Assembly (NCBI RefSeq): GCF_037975245.1
Contig: NC_092566.1
Span: 15,559,501-15,623,500, forward strand
Reading direction: 5' to 3'
DNA: 64,000 nucleotides
Source: Apostichopus japonicus
Taxonomy: Eukaryota > Echinodermata > Holothuroidea > Aspidochirotida > Stichopodidae
The notes beneath the pieces are model-generated. The model did no database searches, was not told the origin of the DNA, and saw only the letters and a list, made by a program, of their open reading frames with translations. The translations under genes were made by a program, and so were the position numbers. Below, piece by piece: positions 1 through 13,100 of the stretch (positions within the stretch are counted from its first letter, which is position 1; every line of letters starts with the position of its first letter).

Positions 1-4
1 CCTT

Positions 5-294
5 CTTAGTTTCTTTAGAGTGAGCTATGTTGTATGAGTTTAGTTGTACATGGTTTAAGTTAAGTCATTTAACTTCCCCATCCCCCAATGTGTGGCTTCG
101 CGTGCCACACATTGGGGGATGGGGAAGACCAGGGGGCTAGGCTATGGTACCGATGTTTACAGGTTGTTTACTGTCATATTGAAGCCCCATAGACTCCAAT
201 ATTAATACTTTATTTAAAAAAGACCTTAGTTTCTTTAGAGTGAGCTATGTTGTATGAGTTTAGTTGTACATGGTTAAAGTTAAGTCATTTAGCT
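5..294 (+). repeat. Direct repeat pair of about 68 bp
   Basis: Positions 5-72 and 227-294 are nearly identical (both start TTAGTTTCTTTAGAGTGAGC and run to AAGTTAAGTCATTTA). The hairpin at 73-127 directly follows the first copy. Confidence 0.9.
73..127. repeat. Perfect hairpin with 24-bp arms
   Basis: The arm at 73-96 (starting CTTCCCCATCCCCC) is the exact reverse complement of 104-127, with a 7-base loop TTCGCGT. The mismatch-free arms are GC-rich within AT-rich intron. Confidence 0.95.
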
Positions 295-990
295 TGTGTA
301 GATGTCCAGTGTTATCAAGTTAGCTAGGTCTGACTAATTCCTGAAATATGTGAGTATATATTTGAGTGCAAATGGTCTGATACATTGAATTAAATACCTC
401 ACTGAAACAAATGATCATGCTCATTAATAACATTGGCAGCAAACCTGGAGTGTGGTGGGGGGGGGGGGTTGGGTTGGGGAGGGGAGATACACCCCACTTT
501 GATGACAAACCTGAACAAAACCACTTTACATCAATTTATAACTGTCATTTCTGTTTATGGAAAATCCTTTTTTGCAACTTAATTCTGCATAATTAATTCA
601 TTTAAGTTTTGCAAAAAGTCATCCTTTTTTTTCTTGTGATACCCCTTTATTCAGAAATAGTCAAATTTTGGCAAAGAATATGCATAAGTGTCATAAATTT
701 TGTAAGCTTTTGAGGTGATTTTGTGATCTTTGGTCCTTAAGTCAAAGTCACATATCCCACTGCCCTTCAAAGATTTGTTGCCCTCCCACCCCCCCCCCCC
801 CCCCTTCTTCCACCCTATCCAGTGTTAGATCTTTTGTATCATTGTAACATTTCATTCATACCAGTAAAAGTACCGGAGAGGATTGTTGCAAGAAAGTGAG
901 CCAATGTTTTACGGTACATTTTCAATAGAATACTGCATTGAATCAGAATTTATTTTTAAGAAAAATGTTTCTTTGCTTGTTTTAAATAAG

Positions 991-1115
991 ATGAAATGGA
1001 GGAGAATCAACAACAGCCTAAGATTGATCAAGAACAGGCATCACTTGCCAAGCAGTTTGCAGAAATATTTATTAACAAACCAGAAAATGTTGCCCAATTG
1101 TTGGGATTGCTGGAG
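991..1115 (+). CDS. USO1: USO1 exon (first in window)
   Basis: The acceptor is AAATAAG and the donor GAG|GTATAG. The exon enters with two bases of a split codon, so an upstream exon is required. It encodes AKQFAEIFINKPENVAQLL, matching human SQFTEIFIKQQENVTLLL. No upstream exon is visible in 1-990. Confidence 0.85.
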
Positions 1116-4100
1116 GTATAGTACATCTCTTTAACTTTCATAAGTCATATTTTTAATAATTAATTTTTTTTTTTTTGGGGGGGGGGGTAAATTAGTAAAT
1201 ATGTTTTTATGGTTGGTATTTAGTTAGTCAGATGAGGTCTTTGTGTTACACTGTATGTTATGTGGAGAGGTATGGATTGTACAGAAGTCTGTGCTGGATG
1301 AGCTAAAAGTTAAAAGTGTAGTTTTGTGTTTAAATTGATGTGATGAGTACTTAGAGCTAGATGAGGTATGGTTCTTACTTCCTGTACTTTCCTGTACTTT
1401 CCTGTACTTTCCTGTAATATGTTAGAAGTACATTACAGTGTGGTTTGTACCTCAAGTCAAAATGAGGCAAATCATGATTTGAAGTTTGTATCATATGGGG
1501 TATATGTATGTGATGTGTATTAGGGACTAAAGGAGGTATGTGATTTGAGCCTTTTGAGTTGGAGTGATATTTGTCGCAAAACAATTTTTTCCCCCTTTAA
1601 TTTGGTTTAAAAGGAAATATGTATGTTACAGGATGGCTCTATTTTAGAAATCTGAGGTACTGCTTATTTGTCAAATTTAATGAAGTACATTTTTGTTCGT
1701 TTCATGAGCCCAATGATGTGACATTACTTTAGTTGGTACTGTACTGATCGAGAAGGAATGTCTTACTTGTAAGTGTGAACTTACACTAGACGTAAAGTTG
1801 AAATAGCCGACTTAAATGCAGGATTTTGGGAGATCCCGAACCTTGCGAGCCACTCGTGGGGATCAAATTGCAAATGCATGGACAGCTTAGTTTTAGCTTA
1901 TAGCTTTTTTTTGCAGCCCATAATCCTGTGTAACAATGACCATGAAGGATTTGCGAAAGTTCTGATGTTTTATGCTTTTAGCCATTAAATAATATCAGTT
2001 GTGTATGTTGTGGAGTAACCAGTCTACTTCAATCCCCATCTTCGTTGGAGAATCACTTATAAACTATTTGTATCTTTCTTCCACCGCTTTTTTTCCCCTT
2101 CATTTCCAGGAGTTTGACTTTCATGTCAGGTGGCCAGCGATTAAACTTCTCATGGCCTTAATCTTCCATCATCCGCCGAAATTACAGCAGTGCATTCTGG
2201 TTAGCCCCATGGGTGTCTCCAAACTGATGGATCTGTTAGCCGATTCTCGGGATGTCATCAGAAATGATGTAAGTGGTGAATTAAACTATTCAGAGTCACT
2301 TTGGGAAATACTTAGGTGAAAGAACATTTTTCTGTAAATTCAAGCATTTTACCTCAGATTTTGTTATGAAATAATATTTTTGCTGAATGATTGCCATGCA
2401 AAGTTCAAAATATTCATACCATTGGCTGTTTTCTTGTTGTTGCTGTGGAAAACTGGAATGCAATGGTTTACATAATCATAGCTCAAAAGATTGTCTAATA
2501 ATACTGTGTAGTCTGTTCTTCATAAACCTTGATTTTTAGAGTAATTAAATGAAGCAATACAAATTTTCTTAGATCTTTGACTTGCACAAAGCTACAAAGC
2601 AGTTAAGTCTTAATTTTGGAAGCTGTCTGAAGGGAAAATCAGACTTTTCCCATTAGGTTGTTGTGCGAAATGTAAAAGTATTTTTTTTTGAAAGAGAAGA
2701 GTTTGACAATAATTGAACTTACCACATTTAGGTAAAGTGATTGTTCTCTGTGCAACTTGCAAGGGTAGTCTTGGTTGTCTGTTTAATGATATTTAGTCAC
2801 CTCATAGGAATGGGATGGGAAAACCTTTCTTAAGCTCAGCCTAGTTCAGTCAGCACAGGTAACTCAAGGGCTTTACTGACATTATCGAGTTTACCATTGG
2901 ATTAGTGAAACTTGTGGACTGTCGCATGAATGAATCTGGCCTGTTTTGTATCTGTCAGTATACATTGATATGATAAACAGTTAAAGTACTGTTTTTTTAT
3001 GATTCTTTACACCTTGTTTCTTAGGACATTGCTCTGTAATTAACCATTAGTTTTAACTGACCGATAGCTCTTTGCAAACAGCCAGATTGTGGGTTTAACC
3101 GGGCTGAATCCACTTTGGGACATACCCTGGATCAAAGACCCAAAGGCGTATCATGGAAAACATTTTGTCCGTGACACAAGCTTTGCAGAAAACAGATCAC
3201 GCAGGACTGATATAATAATATTTAGTATTTGCTTTTTATATAGCGCTTTACACCAGCGATAGGTCTCAAAGCACTTTACAGACGTTATATTACCCCTAGT
3301 CAATGATAACCTGTCCCAGAGACAATCCCTCCAGTCGGCAGCAGTTATATACGTGCACCCAATGACAAGTTACCTCTCAGGTACCCATTTAACCCCTGGG
3401 TGGAGAGAGGCAAGTGAGATAAAGCATCTTGCCCAAGGACACAACGTAATAAACTAGGCAGGAATCGAACCAGCAATCCTTGGATCACGATTCCGACGCC
3501 TTAGCCAATTGGCCACCACGCTCTCAATAATGGTTCTCTCTTTCTAATAATCAATTCCCAGGGTCTCCTGCTACTCATTCATCTAACTAAGGGCAACGCA
3601 AACATCCAGAAGATCGTGGCGTTTGAAAATGCCTTCGACAGACTTCTCGAGATCATCAAGGAGGAGGGTAGCAGTGACGGAGGTATCGTGGTAGAGGACT
3701 GCCTCCTCCTGCTTCTGAACCTGCTGAAGAAGAACAGCTCCAACCAGACATTCTTCAAAGAAGGAAGGTAAGAAAATAAAAAAGACCGGGGCAATGAAAT
3801 CAAAAGGGCATCCATCATTGTTCACCATAGTTTTGTTTGGATTATTGATTATTCTTCTGTTAGTTTTTTTCTTTTCTTTATGGATACTGCTCAAATATGA
3901 ATCAATTAATATGATCGGGATGCTAGTGGCTAAGAGGTGGTTAAATCTACAGGGACCCTTGATTACTCAAATGATCAATAAATAAATCATTTTTATCATA
4001 CCTTCATAGTACCTTCATAGACTATGTCTCATAGCCAGTAGCATCTGCTTTCCAATGTATCAATTATAGAAATCTTCAAAAGATCAATCCATTAATAAGT

Positions 4101-7100
4101 ACCCCTGCTGATCATAATCACAGAGCCATACTATATCTCAGAGTCAAGAGCGCCATTCCAATAATGTCAAGAAAGTTTTTTTTTTCAAACCTACTGTTGT
4201 CATATGTGTCTTTCACTTCATTCAGTGTTGGGAGGAAGGGATCAGATATGTAGTGCAGTGGGCCGGGGTAGGAACTTTCTCAAGGAATAAGGACTTTTTC
4301 TTGGGCATTCCCAGGAGCTTAGTTTGAAGTGCGACTTGAACCTGTCTGTCTCTTTGTTTTATCTGAAGTCATGTTGACAAAGAAGGGTGTGGGGGGGGGG
4401 GAGCTTGATATGTCAAAGGTTAGCCAAGGTTATCATGAATATGGTTTACAATAAAGTCAATGTATGATTTTATTAGTTGTTTTGTATCATAGACTTTCGA
4501 ACTATATACCAAAGTATTAACCCCTATTTGTTGCACAAATGACAAGCATTTTAAATGTTTGAATGGAACTAGGTTGAAGAAAATTACAGTATTTTGATTA
4601 CGTAGAACAAACATGATTGCCTAGGTATTTGGTTACCACAAGAACAAATAACGTGCTTTAAAGTGAATAAATTCTTGACAGTATTGTCGTTTGCATTCCT
4701 TGTGGAAATGTACCGACAAAGATAAAGGTGGGGAAGCGTTCCATACTTCACTTTGTCGTCAGCTATCGGTGCTTGTAAGTGATTAAATTTTATCAATCCG
4801 ATATTTGTTTTGCTCTGTTTTCTCACCAGTTTCATTCAAAGATTAGCTCCATTTTTCAATCTTCAAGCTCCTGATAGCGGCAACAATGCCAGCTGGTCAG
4901 CTCAGAAAGTTAACAATGTTAATCTTATGTTACAGGTAAAGTCAACCTTAATATTGGGCATGATGTATGTAAATATATATACACACATCTATATATATAT
5001 ATATATATCTGTATATATATATATATATAAATTATATATATATATAAATTATATATATTAAATCATTCCATCAAGAAAAAATGCCATACAGTATGTGTGA
5101 CATTGTTGGATTTGACTTTTGCAATTTTGGCTAAATTCAATAGACATTTTGATCAGATGTAGTTTAAGTACTGTATAATGAATTTTAATAATCGTCTGAT
5201 CAAGAAGGTATTTTCTTTTTCCCTTTCCTTTGTATTGACAGATGAATGATACATGAAATATCAAACTGATCTTAAAACAGGGTTAGCAGAACTGTTGGAC
5301 AAACTCGACTTGCTAATTTGTAGAATGACATAATTGTCTCCTTCGTCATTAAATCTATTTCAAAAATATTTTGGTGTAGAAAAAAAATTAATTGAGGATC
5401 AGAAGATACGATTAAATTTATATACAAGTCTTCTGGTATGTCCATGATTGTCAAGGATGGAGCTGACTGTTTGAACAAAAGAACCCTGTGAATGGATTTC
5501 ATTTTCACCGGTTGTTGCGACCATTCTTTTCATACTTCTTGAAGCATAATAAATAAACGACATACCCAAATCGTAGATTTAAAATTCAAAAAGCATAATA
5601 AATATACGACATACCCATGTCGTTGATTTAAAATTTCCAGAAGCATAATAAATATACGACATAACCCATGTTGTTGATTTCAAAATTCTTAAAGCATAAT
5701 AAATATACAACATACCCATGTCATTGATATCAAATTTCTTGAAGCATATAATATATACGACATACCCATGTCGTTGATTTCAAACTTCTTTGAAGCATAA
5801 TGAATATACGACATACCCATATTGTTGATCCGTCGATACTGCTGTGTTCTTCTGTTTTCAGGTGGTAAGGTGCCTTGTTTCCCCTAGCAACCCTCAGAAT
5901 GTAACTGGGGCATGTCAGAAGGTGATTCACCAGTGCGGTCTGCTTAAGCAACTCTGTGACATACTAATGGCGATGGGTGTACCTGCTAATATCCTTACAG
6001 AAGTAAGACAGATTTCCATTCGCATTTTCCAGTCTTATTCATTTCTTCGCATGTATGCTATTAATTAATTAATTTATTTTTAAAAGTCTCACTTGTCAAA
6101 CCAGATCACAGTTTGTTAAGTTTAAATTATTTATTTTATTTTGGGAATGATTGTTGTTGGGGGCGTGGGGGGGTCGTTTGGAAGAAGTGAAATGTGTGTC
6201 ATATCACTGATAAACTAGTGTTGTAAAGATTTTTTTTTGTAGTGAAACCTTCTTGTAATTGATGGTCTCATATTACAATCTTGCCAGGACAACTTTTGAT
6301 GATTGTATCTGGCTTGATCCCTGCGTTGATCTGAATATATGTACTTTAGAAATGTTGTTTGTTGTTGATGTCCTGATTTTAAAAACAAAAAGCTTTTTCA
6401 ACCTTGCAATCAAGTGCATTTTATCTACTGGCATGTGGTGATATACTACTATACACACTATGTATAACAATGTCATGGCAACAATTAAGTAGGGTGGCCA
6501 CTGCTCTGACAACAAAATGGAGGACACATTGGATGACTCCTGGAGTTGATGATGATGTCAGGTCTTACAATTTGGTCGTCAAAAATGGCAAAGTTTGGTT
6601 GTCTGGAGAAATGTAGCAAAATAACAAAGAATGACTAATATGCACACTGTAAGAGAGATGTGTGAGGTGGGTGACTAGAACACCAGCTTTGGGCCTGTAA
6701 AACTCACCTTTGGGCAGGTCATAGGTCTTACCACTCACCGTGTTATTTTCAGCATCTCCAAAGTGATGGAGGGTGAAACCAATCTATCATTGTGCATATT
6801 TTGGGTGCATTTATTTATGTACAATGCAAATCTGAATTTGATGTACAGAACAGGTCGTTGACCACCAAGCCGATCTTTATTCTCCAAACAGAAATTTTTG
6901 TAATCTCGGACAACAGACGACCATTGCAACTTTGCCCTGCTCTTACCGTCAAAGTGTGTCATATGGCACTCTTCCACTTTAAGGAGTAGTAATGGAAAAA
7001 AATTGTCATTTGGGATATTTTTATTTAATTTGATAGAGTTAAAAACTCATTAAAAACAAGAAAAGGTTTGAATTTTCTACTCCCAGTGGGTTATTATGTG

Positions 7101-10100
7101 TTTCGCAACTTACTTTTGCAAACGTGGCTCTGTTTCCATTTCTTCTTCTTCTTCGTACACTCACAGACTTTAAACACGGTGTCAGAGGTCATTCGAGGAT
7201 TCAAATTGAATCAAGAATTTTTTGCAGCAGTCAACGCTCCATCGGAACCACCCAGGTTTGTTCTACATTTTTAATTCGGAGCCAGGTTCATATGGCAAAT
7301 GTTTCTAAGGTCCCTCAGCTGCACTTCCATTTAGGCTTTTTTGAACAAACAGTTAAAGGGAGTGAAGACTCCAGCACAAAGAAACGTCTGATGCCGGTAA
7401 TCTGACCTAGTTTCGAATGAGGTGTAGCAGAAGTGTTAGACACCACCATCGATCCCAGAAAATTGCTACCGACGGTAATTAGACACTAGTGTACAGTCAA
7501 TACATGCAGCTTCGGTCAATACCCACAACACAGTGTACATAGCAGCGATGGACATCTCAGGTCTAGATCAAAGATAACAAAGTTTCACGTTTCGTTACTG
7601 TCTGCATTTTGTAGTGACAAGAAAAAACTTCACTTGAAAGCAACGGAAAGTTAACTTTTTCAGAGGCGGCAAGTGGTTTGGGGAGAGTCTTCAATGCCTT
7701 TAAGAAGAGCAATTTGTCATACAAACACCACCCATATCCTGTAGCAACAAGGATGATAAAAAAGATATGCGGAAGAAACATATTAATAGTAAAAGAAAAC
7801 TTGGTGTGCACTAGTAGAGGTTTAACCTAAGTATATTCTTGCAAGTTGGATCTATAAAAGTCTTGTTTTAGTTTATGCCAGGTTTTTTTTTCTACTTCAT
7901 ATTATGCATTCATATTTCAGTTGTAGCCATTTTATCACACCTTCACACAATGAATTGAAGTTCTTCACAGACTGAAAGAAAAGATCATAATGTAATCCAC
8001 AGTTTATATATTTGTTCTTCTTCTCTGATTGAAGAATCACTCTTTAAGCTCAAATTTGCAATATTGACCTTCTCCTAAGCCAAATACTGTATGTGTGTGT
8101 TACTGTTTGGGCCAGGGGTAGTTGGCGTAAAAAGCATATTGCATGTCAGACGTTCAAATATGGGAGTGTCTTTCGTTGTTCAATGTTTACAATGTTTTAT
8201 CAAAGTTAATGAATATTCATGATCAAGAGGATAAACAACACTGCTTTCAAAATGGTGCTCAAAAATCTTTTGCTCTCTCTACTTTAGCTATGATTGAATT
8301 AGATTCAAATATATTTCTCATATTGTCAAATAACAAAAACAAAGAAACATCAGATATGATAAAGTGCCGTAAAACTATGAAAATAATGGACTGGTCCATT
8401 CGGTTGCTAGGGATGTTTTAGCTAAAGGATTGCAAAAGATACATATCAACCATATACAGATTGAACAACCACTGATATATCTTTGTATCAATTTTATTTA
8501 CCTGTTTTCAGACCTGCTCTAGTGGTGTTACTGATGTCTATGGTCAATGAGAAACAACCTTTTGACCTCCGGTGTGCTGTACTCTACTGCTTCCAATGTT
8601 TCCTCTACAAGAATGACCTCGGTCAAGAACAAATCATCTCTACTCTTCTTCCAGCCACTGCTGATGGTAACCAACATTTATTTGGCTTGACATGTTTTTT
8701 TGTGTTTTCTTTCACAAATTTCTTTTTATTAAACCAAATTTGGTCTGACATCTGTATAACCTCAGAGGTAAAAATGTGATTTATTGTTTCCATTAAGGTA
8801 AATTAAGTTTCTCTTTCCATATTGCCTGACCATTTTTGAAATATGAATAAAGGGTAGGAAAGTATTGAGGGTGGATTTTGGTGGCAATGGTTGCAGTGAT
8901 AAGAGACGTTGGATGGCTTTTAAGGATTTAGTATAATACCTTCTGCGGTACTAGACACTTTCTGCGAGTCCGAACTGGCCGACGAATCGAATGGTTCTAT
9001 AAAAGTCTGCACATGGGAAGGAGCTATACTACTACTACTATGTCATTGTTTATCATTGTCCGTCAATGAGTGAGCACAACACAGATAGCAAAGTGAGCCC
9101 AGTTAATGAATTGCATCATCTCAGGGAGACCGACATTTACCCGCAGAGTTGAGCAATCCGGCGGGTTACTGGACCAGGTTTTCTATTGGGAGACTTTCAC
9201 GTAATGTGGAATGGTCTGTAGGATAGTGTGGTCTGTAGAATAGAATGGTCTGTAGAATACAGTGGTCTGCAGAATAGAGTGGTCTGCAGAATAGAGTGAT
9301 AATCAAAAGGCGGTCTGCTGAACAGAGCAGTCTGTAGAATACAGTGGTCTGCGGAATAGAATGGTCTGTAGAATAGAGTGGTCTGTAGAGTAGAATGGTC
9401 TGCAGAATAGAGTGGTCTGCAGAATAGAGTGATGCATCAAAAAGCAATCTGCTGAATAGAGCGGGCTGTAGAATACGGTGGTCTGCACATTGCAGAATCA
9501 GAACAGTCTGTAGAATAAAAGTGATCTGAAGAGTTGGATTGTGACCATCTGTCCCTCTTGTTTTTAGTCTCATCGGTCACAGCTGGTCAGCTACTCTGTG
9601 GAGGTCTTTTCAGCCAAGACGCTCTGTCCAACTGGTGCTCGGCGATAGCCCTGTCTCATGCCCTCAAGGACAACGTCCCACAGAAGGAACAACTATTGAG
9701 GGTGCAGCTCGCAGCCGGGCTGGGTAACCCCCCTGTGTCCCTCCTCCAGCAGTGCACCAATGTATTGTCACAAGTAAGATAACCTTTATATTCTTCAGAG
9801 ATAAAGAGAAATTTGACTTTGTGTTGCAATTGCAAATGATGCTCCAATGGATAGGCTGACAGTTTTTCTAATTGCTTGAATGACATTCAAGCGGTATTCA
9901 CCCTAAATTCCATAAATTCCCATTGTACAAACCCAGCGGTATTTTGGTTTTGTTAGATTTCACTTGTAAAATGTCTCATGCCCGATAGTGAAATAGCAAA
10001 AGGAAATGCCCTAAACTTTTAACATTGTCTATTTTTGCTATCTCTGTACGATTGAAACAGACAGCCACTGTAAAGCACGCTAAGCGAGTTGAATGAAAGG

Positions 10101-13100
10101 ATTCAATTTGCCTCTTACATTTATACAATTTATTCCTTTTTATTTATTTATTTTTTTGATATATATTTTTTTTAAATATATTTTTTTTTAAATATTGTTT
10201 ATATTTTTATATTTTAAATTTTTTATATTTTTATATTTTATATTTTATATTTTTTTAAATTTATTTTATTAATACCTTTATGCAATCTTTAATGGACGAC
10301 AAGAGCTTGAATTTTTTAAACAATGTTTGGTTTCTCCCGACTTTTACAGCCGGCCAACAAGGTACAAACTAATGTGGGATTTCTGGTCTTACTGAGCTCC
10401 TGGTTGGCAAACTGTCCTCTTGCGGTCACTCACTTCCTGGCCAATCCCGGCAATGTACCATTTGTATCCTTTTGCTGCTGCTGTTGGAAAGTTCTACGTT
10501 TTAAATTTTGACTAAGTTTTCGTTTCCCTGGACGTATCAGATTTGTCAAAGTTGCTATAAATCCTGTTTTGCAAATGTCTTAAATATATTGGCTATTTTA
10601 TCAAAAGAACAAAATCAATGACTTTGATATATTTACCTTCCACTCAAAGACTGTCCAGATATGTAAGTCGATTAACAAGGAAATATCTAGGTATTCCTGA
10701 AAGAGTGTTAGTTCTCTTCAGTAATTCAAGTGGACTCCCCCGCCCCCCTCCCCTTCCCCTTCTCATCATAATTTCCCCCTCATGTTACGTTATTTTCTAA
10801 GAAAGTCACCCAATATAAGTCCCTGGGCAAGAAACATCAAATAACTTGATCCACTCTCAACCCCAGTGACCTTAGGTCAAGACCGTAACCATAAGATAAG
10901 ATAAACTTTATTAAACCCCACAAAGGGTAACTGAATGTTCACATAAAACAGTATGATACAAATACAAATATACTAAAAAGTTACAAAAGGGCAAGAACAA
11001 ATAAACAAAGCAGGACATATATAAAACACTGCACAGTGACAAATTAGCGTTTAAAATGTTAACTTATGAAGTTTTATACATATTGTGGAATAAAAGAAGA
11101 GGGGTGCCTATTTGTACTGGCCAATGGCAGCCTCATCCTGCCACTCCGAGAGAACACTGTTTTGTCCAGACACACATGTAGTGGGTGGTCATCGTCATTC
11201 ATAATTTTGTAGAGTTTTTCTCCTAGGAGACGTTGGTAGGACTAAGCCAAGTTTGGTTGACTTTCCCAGATTAAGCGACTTGCGTATCTGATCATAGCTT
11301 CAATACAATAAGTATCTTCCATTCTAGCATTGCCACCACATGACACCAAATTAAATTGCCAAACAACCACAAATGGTAGAGTTATAAAACATGGCAAGAA
11401 TGTTATTATTGACATTAAACTTATACATCATACGCAGGCAATGCCATGGTGATCATGACATTGTTTTGTCCAGTGAGGTACTGCGAGTCCCATGGAAACG
11501 GAATAGATAATACATATACGATCTTGGTTAAAGTGAGGTGAGCGATTTACTGCATACTGGGTATCTGAAAATAACAGACACACATGTTTGATCTCACCCT
11601 GTGTTAGATTTGCTCTTTAACTTTCCATAAAAATTCTATGAACATTATTTTCTTTTATATTTTTATATTTTTATTTATTTATTTTATTTATATTTATATT
11701 TTTTTTGATTGATTGATTTATTTTTGATTTTACACAAACTGTCCATGCCTTTTAATAGTGCTGTCACCAATAAAAGTCATAAATTTATAATGCTAATAAT
11801 AATAATAATACAAAGATAAAATTGCTCAGAGTTTCACAGACTCAGGCATGCAGTTTTGCAAAGACTAAACATTTTGTCAGAGTTGTCTCGAGTGTCAGAT
11901 ATTTAGGTGAGGAAATTTTGAAACTGCTGTTACATATCATCTTTCATTTCCCTTGACCCTTGACCTTTGACCTCAGCTCACGGCAGAGGTCGCAGAGAAT
12001 GCGGACGAAGACAAGGTATTAGTGCAGGGCCTGTGTGCGTTTCTACTCGGCCTCTGTATTCACTTCAATGACGATTCTAACCCCAACTTCACAAAGTAAG
12101 CAATAATTATATATTATTACCACAAAATTTTTGTTTTTATTATTTGTTATATTTCTAAAACCCAGTATTGAACTGAAAATGTCGGAACTTCATTTCATTT
12201 TTGAGGTAGTATATTATGTCTTTACAGGGGGATACAGTGCATTAACAGTAAGTGTTGAATAAGAATGAATGGTGTGATCATTTTAATAGGCATCAACCTT
12301 GGGGACATTGTTTCCATGGCTACCGGAGGTTTTTCATAATTTAATATTCCTCTTCTGTGGTGTTGATGGTTGTATCCTATCGATGGTGACTGCTTTAATA
12401 GCGATTTTTCAAAAATTTAGTGACAATTATAGATTTTAGCTCTGGTGGCGTTGCATCTTAAGAGAATTTCACAAATTTGATCATGACTGGCATGTGCGGA
12501 CGAAAAAGAGAAAAAAACGATGGAAAACAAGTGGAAATATAACTTGAACTTGGGGACACACATTACATATGAATTTGTCAATTTACAAAAGTAATTCAAC
12601 ATTGCCCCTATGAATAGATACAAATGTTGTAAATAAATTTGAAACAAAATATAAACAAATAATTTTGCTACAGAGTTTGACTTCACAGTATCTGGTATTG
12701 AGACACTACTATAAACTTCATGCAATAGTTAAACCTATGAAGCCAAAACACACACACACATGCACACAGGTGTGCTTTACATTCAGATCGAGGACCCCAT
12801 TGTTTTTGCCATTGTTCAAATCCACGTACCATAACCTTAACAATACCCCATAACAATAGGATTCTTTCGAGAACGTGGTGATTCTTTAGAAATCACAACC
12901 GAGGACCTGGAATTCTTTTGTTCAAGTCCTCGGTCAGAATACAAAACAAGTGCACACACATGCACAAAACTCAAAAAGCATATCATGTTAACTGATCATA
13001 GATGGGAGATATCCTGTGTTTTTGTTTCAAGTGGGAGGCTGTTCACGACAACTTTGAAAGTTGGGGACTGTTTGACGGCATTATGCAGAGTCTTGGCACC

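Larger units (their letters stand above)
1..990. other. USO1 intron sequence upstream of the first visible exon
   Basis: No exon matching the missing p115 N-terminus is visible. The stretch holds a duplicated 68-bp segment, a perfect hairpin, a G run near 456-467 and a C run near 790-804. Confidence 0.6.

Noticed and set aside
1381-1415. CCTGTACTTT tandem repeat as a regulatory site
   Set aside because: Only three to four short units, simple slippage; no functional evidence.
9166-9573. 135-codon antisense ORF
   Set aside because: Translation of the 17-bp minisatellite; overlaps the USO1 acceptor.
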